A stretch of 64,000 nt of DNA from an uncultured Lachnospiraceae bacterium. Lineage in GTDB: Bacteria > Bacillota > Clostridia > Lachnospirales > Lachnospiraceae. Under the pieces are notes generated by a model. It searched no databases. It was given only the letters and a program-made list of their open reading frames with translations, and had not been told where the DNA came from. Position numbers and translations under genes: made by a program. The stretch spans positions 62,001-126,000 of the forward strand of contig CAKQYU010000004.1 of assembly GCA_934293575.1 (NCBI GenBank), read 5' to 3'. This document shows, one piece after another, positions 8,025 to 16,428 of the stretch; the stretch's first letter is position 1; each line of letters begins with the position of its first letter.

Positions 8025-8888
8025 ATGTTAGTTTCAGCAACAGAGATGTTAAAGAAAGCAAAAGAAGGTCATTACGCAGTAGGACAGTTCAACATTAACA
8101 ATCTTGAGTGGACAAAGTCTATTCTTTTAACTGCTCAGGAATTAAACAGCCCTGTTATTTTAGGTGTATCTGAGGGTGCAGGTAAGTACATGACAGGATT
8201 TAAGACAGTTGCAGCTATGGTTAAGGCTATGGATGAAGAATTGGGAATCACAGTTCCTGTAGCATTACATTTAGATCATGGTACATATGAAGGATGTTAT
8301 AAGTGTATCAAGGCTGGATTTACATCAATCATGTTTGATGGTTCTCATTATCCATTTGAGGAGAATCTTGCAAAATCAACAGAGTTAGTAAATGTAGCAC
8401 ATGGTTTAGGTCTTTCTATCGAGTGTGAAGTAGGTTCAATCGGTGGAGAAGAAGATGGTGTTGTAGGTATGGGTGAATGTGCAGACCCAGAAGAATGTAA
8501 GACAATTGCAGATCTTGGTGTTGATATGTTAGCAGCAGGTATCGGTAATATTCATGGTAAATATCCGGAAAACTGGCAGGGATTAAGCTTTGAGACATTA
8601 GATGCAATCCAGGCTAAGACAGGTACTATGCCATTAGTTCTTCATGGAGGTACAGGAATTCCTGCTGATATGATTAAGAAGGCAATTGAACTTGGTGTTT
8701 CTAAGATTAATGTTAACACAGAGTGTCAGTTATCATTCCAGGAAGCTACACGTAAGTACATTGAAGCCGGTAAGGATTTAGAGGGTAAAGGATTTGATCC
8801 TCGTAAGTTATTAGCTCCGGGTGCAGAAGCTATTAAGGCTACTGTAAAAGAAAAGATGGAATTATTTGGTTCTGTAGGTAAGGCTTGA
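8025..8888 (+). CDS. fba: Class II fructose-1,6-bisphosphate aldolase
   Basis: Glycolytic enzyme that cleaves fructose-1,6-bisphosphate to dihydroxyacetone phosphate and glyceraldehyde-3-phosphate using Zn2+. It has 287 residues, normal for the short class II group. Visible are LHLDHG with catalytic Asp84 and zinc ligand His85, the GSHYPFEEN segment, CEVGSIGGEEDG, the zinc-ligand IHGKYP near residue 176, VLHGGTG near residue 205 and KINVNTE near residue 227. ATG at 8025 follows CGGAGGA with good spacing; the frame extends further upstream without a ribosome site. A TATAAT at 7957-7962 could be its -10 box. Codon use (TTA Leu, GTT/GTA Val, CGT Arg) differs from neighbours, as expected for a highly expressed gene. 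Confidence 0.95.
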   Translation: MLVSATEMLKKAKEGHYAVGQFNINNLEWTKSILLTAQELNSPVILGVSEGAGKYMTGFKTVAAMVKAMDEELGITVPVALHLDHGTYEGCYKCIKAGFTSIMFDGSHYPFEENLAKSTELVNVAHGLGLSIECEVGSIGGEEDGVVGMGECADPEECKTIADLGVDMLAAGIGNIHGKYPENWQGLSFETLDAIQAKTGTMPLVLHGGTGIPADMIKKAIELGVSKINVNTECQLSFQEATRKYIEAGKDLEGKGFDPRKLLAPGAEAIKATVKEKMELFGSVGKA

Positions 8889-8947
8889 GAATAAGCTTTT
8901 GTTAATGAATCATTAACCATTTTGTATTAGAGTATACACAAATAGAA

Positions 8948-8995
8948 GGGGACAACTGCAAAGGATTGAGTATCCTGGTAGAAGTTCCCTTTTTT
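8948..8995 (+). terminator. Terminator after fba
   Basis: GGGGAC (8948-8953) pairs with GTTCCC (8984-8989, one G-T wobble) around an inner AGGAT/ATCCT hairpin, followed by six Ts. Confidence 0.75.
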
Positions 8996-9066
8996 ATGAT
9001 GAGGATATCTAACAGGTGGGTATCTTTTCACGGATAGAATCGTATAAGAAATGGAGGGCTGTCTGT

Positions 9067-10443
9067 ATGAAAGTATTACGGCAGTTGATTTGTGCAGTAT
9101 TAATTTGTGGATTGTCCTGTGTGATAACAGGATGTGGTAAGGCGAGCGTAGAAAGTTCGGAATCAACGACGGAAATTACAACAGAAACATTGGCGGATCG
9201 GGAAAACGAGATTGAGGGAAAGATTGTTGTCTGGGTAGAAAGCAGTGCTTTGATGAACACAAAGTATGCGGAATACAAAAAGGAATTTGAAGCAAAATAT
9301 CCGGGTACAGAGGTGGAATATAAGGTTGTATCAAATTTTGAGATAGCAGGATACAATTCCATTTTAAATGGTGATGCCGGTGATGTAGTTATGATTCCAA
9401 ATCGTATGACGGAGGATGAAATAAAAGAATATTTTATACCATTTGGTACGACAGAGGATATCAGTAAAAAGTATCGGGAACAGTATATTCACCGGATGGA
9501 TTATGACGGTGTGGTATATGGATTACCGGAATATGTTATGCCGCAGGGAATCGTATACAATAAAAGAGTGTTGGAATATGCAGGTGTAGTTGAATTACCA
9601 ACAACTCCGGACGAGTTTATAGACATGCTGACGGCAATTAAGGTGAAAAATCAAGGAATAATTCCTTTTTATATAGATGATACAGCATTGGATAAATGGC
9701 AGGATCATGTATGGGGTTCCGTTTCAGGAAATGCAGATTACCACTATAATGGAATCGTTTTGGAAAATGATCCGTTTGCAAAAGACAGTCCGAACTATGT
9801 TGTTCATAAGTTAATGTATGATATTGTGTATGACCGTTTGTGTCAATCCAAAAAACTTGATTATACACACGCAAGGCAGTTGTTGAATCGTGGTGATATT
9901 GCATGTATGCTGGTTGATTTTGAGGATGTTGCCAAGATACAGGATGCCGGCAGTAATCCGGACGATATTGGATATATGCCATTTCCATATAATATAGATG
10001 GAAAACAGTATGCTACGGCAACGTATGGATATTGCTACGGAATTCCATTGGATAGTTTGAATAAAAGTACAGCGGAAGCATTTGTCAAATTTATGATAAA
10101 AGATTCCGGATATGCATCAAGTGAGGGTGCGATTTCACTAAAGAAGAAGACGGCAAGACCAACTTTGTTATCCGATTTTGAAGGGGTAGAGCTTGTTTTT
10201 GATAATCCTGCAACAACTGAGAATGAAGGACTTTATCAGCAGTTATGTGAAAAATCCGGATTACAGTTAGAGGATGGAAAACAAAAACGTGAAATTATAG
10301 AGGTTGCTATGAAGGCAAGACCCGGACAGGCTGTTGATGAGGAGGAAGATACTTCGACCGAGGAGGAAGAAGAGGTTATATTGCCGAAAGATTTTGATGA
10401 AATTATGGAACAGTGGTATCAAAAGTGGAATGCGGTTAAGTAG
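9067..10443 (+). CDS. Orphan extracellular solute-binding lipoprotein, family 1
   Basis: ABC-type carbohydrate-binding lipoprotein of 458 residues. The ATG at 9067 lies eight bases after GGAGGG and opens a signal peptide with lipobox VITGC at Cys23. Mature residues 35-440 fit the family 1 (maltose/sugar-binding) fold, including the KYPGTEVEY segment near the N-terminus and a GIVYNKRVLE segment after residue 150. The C-terminus carries an acidic Glu-rich linker (about residues 420-440). No permease or ATPase gene follows; two small ORFs do instead. It may serve a distant permease pair or act in sensing. The ligand cannot be named. Confidence 0.8.
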   Translation: MKVLRQLICAVLICGLSCVITGCGKASVESSESTTEITTETLADRENEIEGKIVVWVESSALMNTKYAEYKKEFEAKYPGTEVEYKVVSNFEIAGYNSILNGDAGDVVMIPNRMTEDEIKEYFIPFGTTEDISKKYREQYIHRMDYDGVVYGLPEYVMPQGIVYNKRVLEYAGVVELPTTPDEFIDMLTAIKVKNQGIIPFYIDDTALDKWQDHVWGSVSGNADYHYNGIVLENDPFAKDSPNYVVHKLMYDIVYDRLCQSKKLDYTHARQLLNRGDIACMLVDFEDVAKIQDAGSNPDDIGYMPFPYNIDGKQYATATYGYCYGIPLDSLNKSTAEAFVKFMIKDSGYASSEGAISLKKKTARPTLLSDFEGVELVFDNPATTENEGLYQQLCEKSGLQLEDGKQKREIIEVAMKARPGQAVDEEEDTSTEEEEEVILPKDFDEIMEQWYQKWNAVK

Positions 10444-10446
10444 GAT

Positions 10447-10695
10447 ATGAATTTTAAGGTATACAAAAAAGAACAGATAGTGGAAAATAAAAAGCCATTT
10501 TATGAAACTCCCAAGCTGATTCGGGAGAATGGTATTTATTATATCGGTTATGAGGATGCAAAAATACAAATAGAAGAATGGGAGGCTGCCGAGGTATATG
10601 AAAATCCGGAATTGGTTTATGACTTGATTGTATCATATCGACGGAAATACTATTTTAATACAGCGGAAGATTCCATAGAAAGTCTTTACCACTGA
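10447..10695 (+). CDS. Small hypothetical protein (82 residues)
   Basis: Starts three bases after the solute-binding protein stop, behind a GTAGGA ribosome site, so it is probably in the same operon. The product is a charged soluble protein rich in Glu, Lys and Tyr, without signal peptide, membrane segment or known motif. No function can be assigned; the tight spacing suggests a link to the binding protein. Confidence 0.6.
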   Translation: MNFKVYKKEQIVENKKPFYETPKLIRENGIYYIGYEDAKIQIEEWEAAEVYENPELVYDLIVSYRRKYYFNTAEDSIESLYH

Positions 10696-10760
10696 ACAAC
10701 GTATAAAAACTCAGTTTTCGGACATTCTAATTCCATGATGGATAAGAATTGGAGGCTAAT

Positions 10761-10976
10761 ATGAGTTCTGGAAATAATGAGTTGAATAATCTTGCAACCA
10801 GAGTTGCAATCAGTAAATCGATAATGGAGAGTGAAGAGGGTAGTACAGATTATGTTGACCGTCTGCTGAATACCAAGGATAGGGTGGATAAAGATGAGGT
10901 TGTAAAGCATCTGGATGATTTTTCCTGTAAGGAAGAGTTGGAACGATTTGTGGAACAGAAGGAGTCACAGAACTAA
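10761..10976 (+). CDS. Small acidic hypothetical protein (71 residues)
   Basis: The ATG at 10761 is preceded by GGAGG at 10751-10755. A TTG at 10749 in frame overlaps that ribosome site and is not a likely start. The product is acidic (many Glu and Asp), mostly helical, soluble and of unknown family. Its stop codon lies immediately before the first BirA-type operator of bioY. Confidence 0.55.
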   Translation: MSSGNNELNNLATRVAISKSIMESEEGSTDYVDRLLNTKDRVDKDEVVKHLDDFSCKEELERFVEQKESQN

Positions 10977-11008
10977 TTGTTAACCTATTTTGAATAAAGG
11001 GTTGACAA
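10977..11008. promoter_or_regulatory. BirA-type biotin operator, site 1
   Basis: TTGTTAACC at 10977-10985 and GGTTGACAA at 11000-11008 are inverted arms separated by 14 bp, the arrangement of Firmicute BirA operators. The right arm overlaps the -35 box of the bioY promoter. Confidence 0.85.
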
Positions 11009-11030
11009 ATGCATTCCTATAACGTAATAT
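11002..11030 (+). promoter_or_regulatory. bioY promoter
   Basis: TTGACA at 11002-11007 and TATAAT-like TAATAT at 11025-11030 with a 17-bp spacer. It is flanked on both sides by BirA-type sites. Confidence 0.8.
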
Positions 11031-11040
11031 GTCAAAAGAA

Positions 11041-11072
11041 TGTTAACCACATATTAAAATTAGGTTGACAAT
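11041..11072. promoter_or_regulatory. BirA-type biotin operator, site 2
   Basis: TGTTAACC at 11041-11048 and GGTTGACAAT at 11063-11072, again with a 14-bp gap. It lies downstream of the -10 box and ends just before the ribosome site, so a bound BirA dimer would block transcription. Confidence 0.85.
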
Positions 11073-11087
11073 TAAGGAGATTACGTT

Positions 11088-11639
11088 ATGGAAAAAGAAA
11101 AAAAATCATGGTTTAAAACAATTGACTTAGCTTATATGGGTCTGTTTGTGGCGTTGATTACGGTTTGTTCATGGATTAATATTCCAACAACAGTGCCGTT
11201 TACATTACAGACATTTGCTATATTTGCTGCTGTGGCAATTTTAGGATTAGAGCGGGGAACGATTGCTGTAGTTGCCTATATTATATTAGGTGCGGTTGGA
11301 GTTCCTGTGTTTGCCAGTTTTAGCGGAGGACCGAGTGTGTTGCTTGGAACAACCGGTGGATACATTATCGGATTTATTTTCTCTGCGTTGATTACCGGTG
11401 GAATTATGAAAGCATTTGGTAAGAAGGTATGGGTAATGATTATTGCAATGTTGTTAGGTCTTCTTGTCTGCTATGCATTCGGAACTGTTTGGTTTATGCA
11501 GGTATTTGCGAAACAAAGCGGTGAGGTTGGTCTTGTGACAGCACTTGGCTGGTGTGTATTTCCATTTATCATACCGGATTGTATCAAGATAGCGGCAGCT
11601 ATTGTATTGGAAAAAAGTGTATCAAAATATATTCACTAG
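11088..11639 (+). CDS. bioY: Biotin transporter BioY (ECF S component)
   Basis: Membrane-embedded substrate-binding S component of an energy-coupling-factor transporter for biotin. It has 183 residues with about six hydrophobic helices. The BioY signature is visible: VPFTLQTFAIF near residue 35, a GAVGVPVF segment after the second helix and GGPSVLLGTTGGYIIGF near residue 85. The EcfAA'T module is not encoded here and must be shared from elsewhere. The ATG at 11088 follows AAGGAGA. Two BirA-type operators and a strong promoter upstream indicate biotin repression. The short protein gene behind it (DUF1284) is probably co-transcribed. Confidence 0.95.
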   Translation: MEKEKKSWFKTIDLAYMGLFVALITVCSWINIPTTVPFTLQTFAIFAAVAILGLERGTIAVVAYIILGAVGVPVFASFSGGPSVLLGTTGGYIIGFIFSALITGGIMKAFGKKVWVMIIAMLLGLLVCYAFGTVWFMQVFAKQSGEVGLVTALGWCVFPFIIPDCIKIAAAIVLEKSVSKYIH

Positions 11640-11648
11640 GAGATTAAG

Positions 11649-12050
11649 ATGATTGTTCTACGTCCACATCATGGTTTGTGTATTCGATATTTTACAGGAA
11701 AAGGGTACAGTAAAGATTTTGTTCAAAATATGTCAGAGCTGATGGGACAATTACAACCGGATACAGAAATTCGGTTAGCTGTAACGAAAGATTATATTTG
11801 CAGGGCGTGTCCGAATATGCAAGGGAATCAATGTACGGATAACGAAAAGGTATTACGGTATGATGAAGGTGTATTGGAAGCAATAAAAGAAGCATTGTCT
11901 GAAGAAGAATTTTATGAATCCGGTGAGGAAAAATATTATAAATTAACATACGGAAGATTTCAGGAATTCATTGAAACTTATATTATGGAAAAGAAGCGGT
12001 TTGATATTATATGTGGAGATTGTTCCTGGGGACAGATATGTCATAAGTAA
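11649..12050 (+). CDS. DUF1284 family protein
   Basis: A 133-residue soluble protein with the DUF1284 pattern: an N-terminal RPHHGLC segment followed by FTGKGYS, and Cys pairs in the middle (CRAC) and at the end (CGDCSWGQIC). The paired cysteines suggest an iron-sulfur cluster or zinc site, which is inference from the family's annotation and the spacing. It starts nine bases after bioY behind AGGAG, so the two are likely one biotin-regulated transcript. Function in relation to biotin is unknown. Confidence 0.8.
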   Translation: MIVLRPHHGLCIRYFTGKGYSKDFVQNMSELMGQLQPDTEIRLAVTKDYICRACPNMQGNQCTDNEKVLRYDEGVLEAIKEALSEEEFYESGEEKYYKLTYGRFQEFIETYIMEKKRFDIICGDCSWGQICHK

Positions 12051-12061
12051 GATACAAATAG

Positions 12062-12100
12062 AAAACCTTAAAGTCGGTTTATACGGCTTTAAGGTTTTTT
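12062..12100 (+). terminator. Terminator after bioY-DUF1284
   Basis: A perfect 12-bp stem, AAAACCTTAAAG (12062-12073) with CTTTAAGGTTTT (12087-12098), ending in Ts. Confidence 0.85.
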
Positions 12101-12184
12101 GTGTGTATAATAGGAAATATGTTATAATTATAAATTGGTATCAGGCAGATTTTAGATTATTATAGCAGAAAGTGAGATATAAAT

Positions 12185-12823
12185 ATGGAAGAAAAATCAG
12201 GAATTATATTTGATATGGATGGAACTTTATGGAATTCGGCAAAGGAAGTTGTGGCAGCATGGAATGAAATTATTTATAAATTTTATCCGGAAGCAAAAAG
12301 CCTAACAACGGAGGATATGGAGTCGGTAATGGGGTTGACAATGGATCGGTTGGCACAAAAATTGTTTCCATGGTTGGAAAAAGAAAAAAGGGATGAATTG
12401 TTAGACGCATGCGGAGAGCATGAAAATGTTTATTTACGGGCACATGGAGCAACACTATATCCGGATGTCGAAAATACATTACGGAAATTAAAAGAAAATT
12501 ATAATCTTTATATTGTAAGTAACTGTCAAAGTGGATATATAGAAGCTTTTTTGGATTTCTACAAATTTCGACAATATTTTGAGGATATAGAGTGTTATGG
12601 TAATAATCAGTTGGAAAAAGGCGATAACATTCGAAATATTGTACAAAGAAATCATTTAACAAAAGCAGTTTATGTTGGGGATATTCAGGGAGATTACGAA
12701 GCAAGCTGTAAAGCGGGTGTTCCATTTATTCATGCAGCATATGGTTTTGGAACGATTTCTGATCCGGTAAAGTCGATACAGACTTTTTCTGAGCTGATTG
12801 ATGTTGTGAAGGACGTATTGTAA
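12185..12823 (+). CDS. HAD superfamily phosphatase, phosphoglycolate phosphatase-like
   Basis: Cytoplasmic haloacid-dehalogenase phosphatase of 212 residues, a normal length for subfamily IA. Motif I is FDMDGTLWNS (nucleophile Asp near residue 11), motif II is the Ser in IVSNCQ near residue 112, and motif IV is VGDIQGD near residue 164. A helical cap lies between motifs I and II. The likely substrate is a small phosphorylated metabolite, but it cannot be named from sequence. It is monocistronic, between the DUF1284 terminator and the sensor pair. Confidence 0.85.
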   Translation: MEEKSGIIFDMDGTLWNSAKEVVAAWNEIIYKFYPEAKSLTTEDMESVMGLTMDRLAQKLFPWLEKEKRDELLDACGEHENVYLRAHGATLYPDVENTLRKLKENYNLYIVSNCQSGYIEAFLDFYKFRQYFEDIECYGNNQLEKGDNIRNIVQRNHLTKAVYVGDIQGDYEASCKAGVPFIHAAYGFGTISDPVKSIQTFSELIDVVKDVL

Positions 12824-12952
12824 AGCTTTTATGTGTATTATCATTGTATGTACCTATTATTTTTGGAAGATAATACGTTGAACATGGAAAATATTGTAAT
12901 GATGGCACATTTGTCAAAAAACATTTAATGAGAACAAAAGAGGATGAGGGGA

Positions 12953-13768
12953 ATGTCAAAAATCAGAAAAGTAGTCGCAATAATAGTACTGATTTGTTTC
13001 ATAGTGGGGGTATATGGATATACGAAGAAGCAGATTTATTCTAAGAAAGAAGAGCCGGTACAATATGAGAAGATAGTTGTAGGTAGTGATCGATATGAAC
13101 CTTATATTTATCTGGACGATAATGGAGAGTTTTCGGGAATTGATGTGGAACTTGCAACAGAAGCGTTTCGTCGGATGGGATATGAACCGGAATTTAAATG
13201 CATTTTATGGGAGAATAAGAAGGAAGAGCTGGATTTGGGAAACGTTGATTGCTTGTGGGGTTGTTTTAGTATGAATGAGCGGGAAGATGAATACCAGTGG
13301 GCAGGACCTTATCTTTTTAGTCGCCAGGTGGTTGTGGTGCGTGTAAACAGTTCGATTCATGACATTTCTGATTTGAACGGAAAAGATGTTGCGGTTCAGG
13401 AGACTTCAAAACCGGAAGAATATTTACTGCATTCTACAAGCAGTGAGACTCCGAGACCTGAAAAAGTGTATTGTTTTTCTTCTATTGACGAGGTATGTGC
13501 TGCCTTGCGGAAAAATTATGTAGATGCAATCTGTGGACATGAAAGTACATTAAACCGGTTTATTGAGACGGCTCCGGATGAATATCGCATTTTAGATGAA
13601 GAATTGTTTGTTTCAAGATTGGGTGTTGCGTTTGCAAAGGATTTTGATTCAAATTTTGTGAAACGATTGGATCAGACTTTACAGGAGATGAGGGAAGATG
13701 GAACAACATCGGAAATTGTTGAAAAATATGGATTGAATGAACCAAAGAATCTGGAGGAGCGCGATTGA
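12953..13768 (+). CDS. Family 3 solute-binding sensor protein, membrane-anchored
   Basis: Extracellular amino-acid-type binding domain (SBP_bac_3, about residues 40-265) held by an N-terminal uncleaved-looking hydrophobic helix (residues about 8-27) without a lipobox Cys. Visible family features are the YEPYIYLDDNGEFSGIDVEL opening and the late DAICGHEST segment. The stop codon overlaps the ATG of the histidine kinase gene (TGATG), so the two are translationally coupled; there are no transporter permeases. It therefore probably feeds the kinase as a ligand sensor, as the EvgS/BvgS family does with fused domains. ATG at 12953 is preferred to 12944 because GAGGA lies at normal spacing. Confidence 0.8.
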   Translation: MSKIRKVVAIIVLICFIVGVYGYTKKQIYSKKEEPVQYEKIVVGSDRYEPYIYLDDNGEFSGIDVELATEAFRRMGYEPEFKCILWENKKEELDLGNVDCLWGCFSMNEREDEYQWAGPYLFSRQVVVVRVNSSIHDISDLNGKDVAVQETSKPEEYLLHSTSSETPRPEKVYCFSSIDEVCAALRKNYVDAICGHESTLNRFIETAPDEYRILDEELFVSRLGVAFAKDFDSNFVKRLDQTLQEMREDGTTSEIVEKYGLNEPKNLEERD

Positions 13769-16293
13769 TGAAGGAGGACCGGAGAAATTATGCAAATGTG
13801 CTTTTTTTTGCAATTATGATTTGTTTTATATGCACTACTTTTTTTCACATTTTCTTTATTAGAGATGCAATTCATTCTACAAAAAAAATAGAGATGCAAA
13901 CCATCACATTTGTAAAAGATAAACTGAAAATGTATGAGAATTTTCAGGCAAACGACCGGACAAAAAGTCTGGTGCGCCTGATGGATAAAACGACTGGTCT
14001 GGCAAATAATTTAAAAAATGAACCCGATTATAATCAGGAATTATTGGATTTATATGCGAAAGAACAGAATATTTCCGGTATTTTGGTATTAGACGGCAGT
14101 GGTAAAATTGCAATGCAGACGACAGAAAATTCTGTGGACTGGACAGATTTTTTAGAGGGAGAAAATGTAAAAGAGATTTATGAATGCAAACAAAAAGTTT
14201 ATATGCTTCGAATGGAAAATGGGGGAGATATATATGACATTGCGGTAGTGGCGCGAAGAGATGATTCGGGAATTGTGATGTCATATATTTTGCAGGATAC
14301 GGTTACGGAAGGGATTAACGATATTACCATCAATACAATTTTTGATAAGATTTTTATTGAATATGATGGGATGATTGTGATTACATCCGGCGATAAGGTA
14401 GTTGCTTCAAATGAAAAAGAAAACTATCAGACGAAAGCGGACGAATGGGAACAGTTAACGCAGAATATGCAGTCCTTCGGAAATGGAATCGGAAGGGTGT
14501 TGTATCATAATAGAATATGGTATATGGGTGTTACCAGATATCAGACCTATACCATATACCTGTTATTTCCGTTTGTTCAGGTATATAAAACTTATATATT
14601 TGTAATGATTGGTTTCGTTCTTGTTTATTTTATGATTGTATTATCGGTTTGGGAAATTCACAGTAATGCGGAAAAAAAGCATTATCGGCAGTTAAGAAAG
14701 CAATACCGGATAATTGATGCAATCAGTAGTACCTATACTTCTACTTTACTGGTAAATATTTATACCGGAAAGTTAGAATGGATTAAAGTACCGAAATATG
14801 TGAAAGAAATAATATCGGAAATTGATGATGTCAATACAATGTTTAAGGTGTTGGCAGACACATGTGTAAAGGAAGAGTATCGGGAAGAATTTTTAAAATT
14901 TACGGATATAAACAGTGTAAAGGACAGGCTTTTGGATAAAACAATCATTAGTATGACCTATGAAGATATGAAGGAAGAATGGTTGACAATTGGTATTATT
15001 CCGCAACAGATTAATGTAGATGGAGATATTGAGGTCGCTTTATATCTGGTTCGTAATGTAACGGAAGAACAGGTAAAGGAAAAAGAGTATCAGAAGCAAT
15101 TGCAGTATGCGGTAGAACAGGCAAAAAGAGCGGATATTGCGAAGACCAGTTTTTTGAGGCATATGAGTCATGATATCCGGACTCCGATTAATGGGATTGC
15201 AGGTCTGGTGGATATGGCAGATTCATATGGTGATGATGTGGAGAAATTGCGGGAAAACAGAGAAAGTGTAAAAGGAACGATTGAATACCTGCTATCGTTG
15301 GTAAATAATGTATTAGACATCAGTAAATTGGAATCAGGCGGAATTACATTGGAGAATGAAGCATTTGATCTGGTGCAGTTGTTAGAAGAAGAATGTTCAA
15401 TTATAAAAATACAGGCGGCAGATTTGAATTTGATGTATATAGAAGAATCAAATGATATAAAACATCGGTATCTGATTGGAAGTGCGCATCATTTGCGCCG
15501 CATTTTGATGAATTTAGCGGGAAATTCCATGAAATATAACCGGAGCAATGGTTCATTAAGTGTTTATTGTAAGGAATTGGAAGCAGAAAAGGATACGGTA
15601 ACATATCAATTTATATGTGAAGATACCGGTATTGGAATGAGTGAGGAATTTTTAAAGCGAGCATTTGAACCATTTGCCCAGGAGGGAAAAGAAAGCTATA
15701 CCTCCTATACAGGTTCCGGTCTGGGGTTACCGTTGGTAAAGGAAATGGTTGACCTGATGCAGGGCTCCATTGAAATCATGAGCAAGGAAAATGAAGGAAC
15801 CCGGTGTATTGTTACATTGCCGTTTACAGTGAATAAAAATCCGGTGATGGAAGAAAGAAAGCAGGAACTGCGGATTGATATAACAGGAAGAAGGGCGCTG
15901 CTTGTGGATGACCACCGGATGAATTTAAAGATTGCACAGGCAATTTTAGAGGGCGAGGGATTGATTGTAACCACTGCAATAAACGGAAAGGAAGCGGTAG
16001 AACTGTTTGAACAGACAAAGCCATATGAACTGGATTTTATTTTTATGGATATTATGATGCCTGTTTTAGATGGACTTAGTGCTACCAAACAGATTCGGAA
16101 CGCAAACAGGCCGGATGCAAAGACGATTCCGATTCTTGCAATGTCCGCAAATGCATTTGAGGATGATATCACAGCCAGTCTGGAGGCAGGAATGAATGGA
16201 TATATTACAAAGCCGTTGAATATTGATAAAATCCGTCAGGAAATACAAAATGTACTAAAAGAGAATCAGAATAGAAAAGGAAGTCAGATATGA
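13768..16293 (+). CDS. Hybrid sensor histidine kinase / response regulator
   Basis: Membrane two-component hybrid protein of 841 residues. Order: TM helix (about 10-32), extracellular sensor region (33-270), second TM (about 272-297), PAS-like linker, HisKA with the phospho-acceptor His468 in the MSHDIRTP motif, HATPase with GNSMKYN, DTGIGM and GSGLGLPLV boxes, and a C-terminal receiver domain with the acidic pair in LVDDHRMN and phospho-acceptor Asp761 in MDIMMP. No output domain follows the receiver, so signal must leave by phosphorelay or protein contact; no separate HPt or DNA-binding regulator is adjacent. Start ATG 13768 is preceded by GGAGG and is coupled to the upstream sensor gene. 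Confidence 0.9.
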   Translation: MKEDRRNYANVLFFAIMICFICTTFFHIFFIRDAIHSTKKIEMQTITFVKDKLKMYENFQANDRTKSLVRLMDKTTGLANNLKNEPDYNQELLDLYAKEQNISGILVLDGSGKIAMQTTENSVDWTDFLEGENVKEIYECKQKVYMLRMENGGDIYDIAVVARRDDSGIVMSYILQDTVTEGINDITINTIFDKIFIEYDGMIVITSGDKVVASNEKENYQTKADEWEQLTQNMQSFGNGIGRVLYHNRIWYMGVTRYQTYTIYLLFPFVQVYKTYIFVMIGFVLVYFMIVLSVWEIHSNAEKKHYRQLRKQYRIIDAISSTYTSTLLVNIYTGKLEWIKVPKYVKEIISEIDDVNTMFKVLADTCVKEEYREEFLKFTDINSVKDRLLDKTIISMTYEDMKEEWLTIGIIPQQINVDGDIEVALYLVRNVTEEQVKEKEYQKQLQYAVEQAKRADIAKTSFLRHMSHDIRTPINGIAGLVDMADSYGDDVEKLRENRESVKGTIEYLLSLVNNVLDISKLESGGITLENEAFDLVQLLEEECSIIKIQAADLNLMYIEESNDIKHRYLIGSAHHLRRILMNLAGNSMKYNRSNGSLSVYCKELEAEKDTVTYQFICEDTGIGMSEEFLKRAFEPFAQEGKESYTSYTGSGLGLPLVKEMVDLMQGSIEIMSKENEGTRCIVTLPFTVNKNPVMEERKQELRIDITGRRALLVDDHRMNLKIAQAILEGEGLIVTTAINGKEAVELFEQTKPYELDFIFMDIMMPVLDGLSATKQIRNANRPDAKTIPILAMSANAFEDDITASLEAGMNGYITKPLNIDKIRQEIQNVLKENQNRKGSQI

Positions 16294-16349
16294 AATTACA
16301 GATTAGAGAATATATAACAGAGGCTGCAAAGTGGACATGTGAAATATAA
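16290..16349 (+). CDS. Possible 19-residue ORF overlapping the kinase stop
   Basis: ATG at 16290 overlaps the TGA of the kinase gene (ATGA) and has AAAGGAAG at normal spacing. The frame ends with TAA at 16347-16349 after 19 codons. It could be a small peptide, the start of a truncated gene, or coincidence. Confidence 0.25.
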   Translation: MKLQIREYITEAAKWTCEI

Positions 16350-16352
16350 TAT

Positions 16353-16381
16353 GTATAAATCCCTCTCATTTCCACATACTA
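16353..16381 (+). promoter_or_regulatory. Forespore sigma (SigG/SigF-like) promoter for spoVT
   Basis: GTATA at 16353-16357 and CATACTA at 16375-16381, separated by 17 bp, match the SigG/SigF consensus (GHATA / CATWHTA). The predicted transcript starts about 40 bp before the spoVT ATG. In Bacillus subtilis spoVT is SigG-dependent. Confidence 0.65.
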
Positions 16382-16428
16382 CCCATACAGCAAAAATATG
16401 GAAAGTATATAAGACAGGAGGGATTTTT

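Noticed and set aside
15705..16172. Minus-strand frame of 155 codons in the kinase gene
   Set aside because: Antisense to the conserved HATPase and receiver regions; composition typical of a shadow frame.
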